8,800 nucleotides of DNA from Treponema sp. (GTDB lineage Bacteria > Spirochaetota > Spirochaetia > Treponematales > Breznakiellaceae), in NCBI GenBank assembly GCA_031267115.1, contig JAIRZS010000236.1, forward strand, positions 1 through 8,800, read 5' to 3'. This document shows positions 6,461-8,800 of the stretch, piece after piece. Numbering within the stretch: the stretch's first letter is position 1; each line of letters starts with the position of its first letter. The notes under the pieces are model-generated. The model saw nothing but the letters and a program-made list of their open reading frames with translations. It was not told the origin of the DNA and made no database searches. The position numbers and the translations under genes were made by a program.

Positions 6461-7375
6461 TTACGCGTTCCAGAGAGCCGGCGGATACACCCCCTGCCCG
6501 GCAAGCCGGTCAATACGATTTACCGCCACCTCCCTGTCCTCTTTGTAGGTAACGCCGAACCATTCAGGGTCCGCCTCAAGCGCCCTTATATCAAGAAGGC
6601 CGCTTCTAACAAACCAGTCGGCCGCCAGGGGAAGGTAACTTTCGCCTTTTATATCCTTCGCCTTTTCGGCAAGAAATTCGTCAAAGTAACGCCGGAGCGC
6701 GGGGAAAATTCCCGTGGGAAAACCCCAGCAGTTCATAGACACCGGCGTATCCTCCGGAAGGCAGCGTTTCGCGCCGTCCGGCCCCGTATTGTAGATTTTC
6801 CCGTCGGCCTCCCTCGCGATAGCCGTAAGCTCGTCAACAGAAACCAAAAGGCCGTTTTCAATCTCACAGACCCCCCGGCTAACCGTCCCCTGCGGGCTCA
6901 GAGTCTTATGGAGGCTGTAAGGCACAATCGCCCCCTCAGAGACATCGCCTTTAAGGAAGCTGCCCAGAGCCTCAAACGATTCCCGCCCGTAGAAATCGTC
7001 GGCATTGATAACGGCAAAAGGCGCGTCGATCTTGCCCTCCGCGCAGAGCAGGGCGTGGGTCGTCCCCCAGGGCTTGGACCGCCCCAGCTTCCGGCTTTCC
7101 TCAAAGACAGCGGGCGGAACAATGCTGTCCAGCTCCTGAAAAACAGTATCGCAGGGAAAAGCGGAACCAATCCGGTCCAGCACAAGCTCCTGAAAGTCTT
7201 TTTCAATATCATGGCGGATAATAAACACCGCCTTTGCGAAACCCGCCCGTTTGGCGTCAAATACCGAATAATCCAAAAGCACCTCGCCGCTTTTGCCAAC
7301 CCTGTCCATCTGCTTAAGCCCGCCGTAACGGCTTCCCATCCCGGCGGCCAATACCACTAAAATCGGACCTTTCAT
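6461..7375 (-). CDS. NTP_transferase family sugar-type nucleotidyltransferase
   Basis: This 304-residue protein has the GT-A-like nucleotidyltransferase fold that joins a sugar phosphate and an NTP to give an NDP-sugar or similar. The N-terminal signature LAAGMGSRYGGLKQ (9-22) binds the nucleotide. KPWGTTHALL (101-110), NADDFYG (124-130) with the metal-binding Asp pair, and VSMNCWGF (212-219) complete the pattern. The glucose-1-phosphate transferases of the GalU and RmlA types differ in these motifs, so the sugar and nucleotide are left open. It is first in the minus-strand cluster. The ATG at 7375 is chosen over the adjacent TTG at 7378 because GGAGAGG (7381-7387) is five bases before ATG. 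The function beyond the family level is unknown. Confidence 0.82.
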   Translation of the reverse strand: MKGPILVVLAAGMGSRYGGLKQMDRVGKSGEVLLDYSVFDAKRAGFAKAVFIIRHDIEKDFQELVLDRIGSAFPCDTVFQELDSIVPPAVFEESRKLGRSKPWGTTHALLCAEGKIDAPFAVINADDFYGRESFEALGSFLKGDVSEGAIVPYSLHKTLSPQGTVSRGVCEIENGLLVSVDELTAIAREADGKIYNTGPDGAKRCLPEDTPVSMNCWGFPTGIFPALRRYFDEFLAEKAKDIKGESYLPLAADWFVRSGLLDIRALEADPEWFGVTYKEDREVAVNRIDRLAGQGVYPPALWNA

Positions 7376-7380
7376 CAATA

Positions 7381-7387
7381 CCTCTCC
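7381..7387 (-). promoter_or_regulatory. Ribosome binding site of the nucleotidyltransferase
   Basis: GGAGAGG on the minus strand is followed by five bases (TATTG) and ATG at 7375. It supports the ATG rather than the preceding TTG as start, a difference of one residue. No convincing sigma-70 promoter was found in the AT-rich stretch 7390-7445, although one is expected there. Confidence 0.65.
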
Positions 7388-7445
7388 TATAGATCTCCGG
7401 ATCTTCTATATATCCGATCCCTCTTATGGTTATTTTAATTTATTC

Positions 7446-7478
7446 TCCGGGGAATAGCCACCTGGCCGTTTCCCCGGA
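7446..7478 (-). terminator. Stem-loop between thyX and the five-gene cluster
   Basis: TCCGGGGAA (7446-7454) pairs with TTCCCCGGA (7470-7478), a perfect 9-bp stem. The 15-base loop contains a small GCC/GGC inner stem. It follows the thyX stop by about 45 bases and could end the thyX transcript. On the minus strand the next bases are A-rich rather than a U run, so it is not a classic intrinsic terminator. It may instead protect the 3' end or attenuate read-through into the cluster. A second small hairpin, CGGCA/TGCCG (7481-7494), sits beside it. Confidence 0.35.
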
Positions 7479-7523
7479 CACGGCAAAGCTGCCGGAGCCG
7501 CCGGAAGTACCAGGGCCGCCGGG

Positions 7524-8372
7524 TTACAACTGCTTGCCCGTGCGGAGCTTTTCCTCGAAACGTTCCAAAGCCTTCCCGGCAAGCGCCCCCGATCCGGCAT
7601 CCGCCGCCGATCCCAGCCTGCGCCCCAGTTCGGCAAATTCCTCCCGGGAAAAAGTCACGCTCCCCAGCCTGTACCGCTCAAAAGACGCGCAGCAAAGGGG
7701 CGCCACCTTGCGGGTAATATCGTACATCACTTCGGCGTAACGGCGAATTTCAAGCTGGGCGTGGGGATCAAGCCGCAGTTCCAAAAAATGGAACAAATTG
7801 TGCAGATCGATCTCCCAGTACCACTCGGTATAGAGGGACAGCGGCAGATTGATTCGGGCCAGTTCCCGGGCAATACCCTTCCCGATAAGCGCCGAATACT
7901 CCGCGTAAGATCGCCTCTGCTCCGCGCCCATCGCGGCCTTCAGCTCCCCGGCAAAAACAGGGTCCAGCGCCTCTTCGGAACGCCCCTGCTTGTTGTCCGT
8001 ACTTTGCAGGGCAAGGTCCGCGTCCGCGGGAATGTAAAAGTCATCCTTCATCACCGAATAGCGGCCCGAAATCTCATTCAGGCTGGCGGTCCGGTGGCGC
8101 ACCATCTGGCGGGCCACAAAAATAGGCAGCTTCATGTGGAAAACAAGCGCAACCTGCTCAAAGGGTGATGTATGGTTGTGCCGCAAAAGATAGTCGATAA
8201 GCCCCGCGTCCTCGCGCACAGTCCTGGTCCCCGCCCCGTAAGACACCCTGGCCGCCTGCACAACCCGGTCGTCGCTCCCCATATAGTCAACCAGCCTGAC
8301 AAACCCCTTGTCCAAAACCGGGAATTCCCTGTCCAGTACCGCTTCCGCCTCAGCTACCATCGAATGGGCCAT
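7524..8372 (-). CDS. thyX: Flavin-dependent thymidylate synthase
   Basis: It makes dTMP from dUMP using methylene-tetrahydrofolate and NADPH through FAD, replacing ThyA. The diagnostic ThyX motif RHRxxSxNExSxRY is complete at residues 92-105 (RHRTASLNEISGRY). NHTSPFEQ (66-73), a conserved substrate/flavin segment, and ARINLPLSLYTEWYW (172-186) followed by HNLFHFLELRLDPHAQ (191-206) and EIRRYA (208-213) also fit. The protein is 282 residues, longer than the roughly 220 of Thermotoga ThyX. Much of the excess is a C-terminal tail after about 240 that is rich in Ala, Gly and Glu. The frame stays open to 8582, but ATG at 8372 has GGAGG in front, and the upstream part runs through a hairpin repeat and reads as low-complexity Arg/Gly/Ser. 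It is transcribed from its own promoter. Confidence 0.95.
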   Translation of the reverse strand: MAHSMVAEAEAVLDREFPVLDKGFVRLVDYMGSDDRVVQAARVSYGAGTRTVREDAGLIDYLLRHNHTSPFEQVALVFHMKLPIFVARQMVRHRTASLNEISGRYSVMKDDFYIPADADLALQSTDNKQGRSEEALDPVFAGELKAAMGAEQRRSYAEYSALIGKGIARELARINLPLSLYTEWYWEIDLHNLFHFLELRLDPHAQLEIRRYAEVMYDITRKVAPLCCASFERYRLGSVTFSREEFAELGRRLGSAADAGSGALAGKALERFEEKLRTGKQL

Positions 8373-8376
8373 ATTT

Positions 8377-8381
8377 CCTCC
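8377..8381 (-). promoter_or_regulatory. Ribosome binding site deciding the thyX start
   Basis: GGAGG on the minus strand is four bases before ATG at 8372. It fixes the true start 70 codons inside the longest open frame, and homology of the protein to ThyX begins only after this ATG. Confidence 0.8.
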
Positions 8382-8441
8382 GAACTTACCGCGCTCCCCC
8401 CGAAAACCGAAATCCCGGGAAACCTTCCGCTGCTCCGCTAT

Positions 8442-8471
8442 ATTATAATTGACAAGAGGCCCATTAGTGAA
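8442..8471 (-). promoter_or_regulatory. Probable sigma-70 promoter of thyX
   Basis: On the minus strand a perfect -10 box TATAAT (8447-8442) is preceded, 18 bases upstream, by TTCACT (8471-8466), which matches four of six bases of the -35 consensus. Transcription would begin near 8435, giving a leader of about 60 bases before the thyX ATG. The hairpin element copy 2 ends at 8488, just upstream of this promoter, so it would lie outside the thyX mRNA made from here. Confidence 0.6.
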
Positions 8472-8487
8472 GTAGTCCGGCTTGGTC

Positions 8488-8603
8488 TGGGCGCATTTCC
8501 GGCGCTCCGCGCCGGAAACCGGGCTTTGCGGGGCTCCGCTGCCGCTCCGGCCCCGGCGCTCCGCGCCGCGGCTGCTTCGCACCCCTCCAATCCCTTGCGC
8601 GGG
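8488..8603 (-). repeat. Modular hairpin element, copy 2
   Basis: Read on the minus strand: linker CCCGCGCAAGGGATTG (8603-8588), a GC-rich bulged hairpin, linker AAAGCCCGG (8527-8519), a perfect 10-bp hairpin (8518-8509/8505-8496, loop GGA), and closing linker TGCGCCCA (8495-8488). The GC-rich middle hairpin nests GGGG/CCCC, GCCGC/GCGGC and GGCGC/GCGCC around a GGA loop. All three linkers are identical to copy 1 at 217-315, while the hairpin arms are unrelated in sequence. The element reads toward thyX and ends about 115 bases before its ATG. The upstream hairpin seen at 186-217 in copy 1 has no counterpart here, so copy 2 may be shorter. Confidence 0.75.
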
Positions 8604-8620
8604 ATTTGTCGGATTTTTTA

Positions 8621-8766
8621 ACCACGAAGTCGAAGAAGTCGAATAAGTTTTGAATGAAAGGGAGGGGTCTGACCCCGGCTTGCGTTCAAAGCCAAAAAGG
8701 GAAAGAAGTTAAAGAGGTCTTCATTCTTTACTTCTTCCACTTCTTTTACTTTTTCGACTTTGCGGT
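8621..8766. repeat. Purine-rich inverted arms around a REP-like palindrome
   Basis: The left arm (8621-8647) repeats the unit GAAGTCGAAGAAGTC after ACCAC. The right arm (8731-8766) is its degenerate reverse complement and closes with GCGGT. Between them lies GGGGTCTGACCCC (8664-8676), a perfect palindrome around one T, flanked by TTTGAATG (8649-8656) and CGTTCAAA (8683-8690). A further imperfect hairpin of AAGTTAAAGA/TCTTTACTT type falls at about 8707-8733. There is no gene in 8604-8800. The arrangement suggests a decayed or non-autonomous mobile repeat. Short purine-rich ORFs here look like composition effects. Confidence 0.5.
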
Positions 8767-8800
8767 AAAGAAATACGTACACTTTTCGCTAAAAATTCCC

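Noticed and set aside
6425..7360. A 311-codon open frame on the plus strand
   Set aside because: It is antisense to the nucleotidyltransferase, which has clear family motifs. The translated protein is Arg/Pro-rich without domain character.
8621..8766. Simple tandem repeat or coding Lys/Glu/Val-rich repeat protein
   Set aside because: The GAAGTCGAAGAAGT units are few and imperfect and appear as inverted arms around a palindrome. No start with ribosome binding site accompanies them.

Overview
The window looks like chromosomal DNA from a moderately GC-rich spirochaete. The gene families, the Gly-Gly-rich codon use and the style of the intergenic repeats fit the termite-gut Treponema / Breznakiellaceae lineage. 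This is an inference: there is no rRNA or phylogenetic marker gene here. It carries eight confident protein genes and no tRNA, rRNA, CRISPR array or complete transposase gene.

Layout. Bases 1-479 hold no gene but are crowded with hairpins: about nine consecutive inverted repeats between 31 and 307, then a possible promoter. Bases 480-3379 (+) are a two-gene signalling unit: a FIST-domain sensor protein followed, 17 bases later, by a soluble PAS-HisKA-HATPase-receiver hybrid kinase. Bases 3409-7375 (-) are a tight five-gene cluster. In transcription order these are a sugar-type nucleotidyltransferase, a membrane GGDEF diguanylate cyclase, a GNAT acetyltransferase of the phosphinothricin/MnaT type, a small multidrug export-type membrane protein, and type II pantothenate kinase (coaW). 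Gaps are 9 and 3 bases or 4-base overlaps, so this is probably one operon. It converges on the kinase gene with 29 bases between them. Bases 7524-8372 (-) encode the flavin-dependent thymidylate synthase ThyX, with its own promoter. Bases 8373-8800 hold the thyX leader, a second copy of the hairpin element, and a purine-rich inverted-repeat stretch.

The most interesting structure is in the two gene-poor ends. The same modular element occurs at 217-315 (+) and 8488-8603 (-). In both copies three linkers (CCCGCGCAAGGGATTG, AAAGCCCGG, TGCGCCCA) are identical and in the same order. The hairpins between them have unrelated sequences but remain paired; the last is a perfect 10-bp stem with a 3-base loop in both. 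That is compensatory change visible inside one window, and it points to a selected structure rather than to simple sequence duplication. Each copy sits upstream of, and reads toward, the first gene of a transcription unit. Shorter palindromes (GGTGCCAGGCACC at the left end, GGGGTCTGACCCC at the right) look like the widespread REP / Y1-transposase-associated type.

How the genes work together. The FIST protein and the soluble kinase plausibly form a cytoplasmic ligand-sensing pair that passes phosphate to a partner outside the window. The minus-strand cluster mixes a second-messenger enzyme with cofactor, transfer and transport functions; no single pathway links them clearly. ThyX supplies dTMP.
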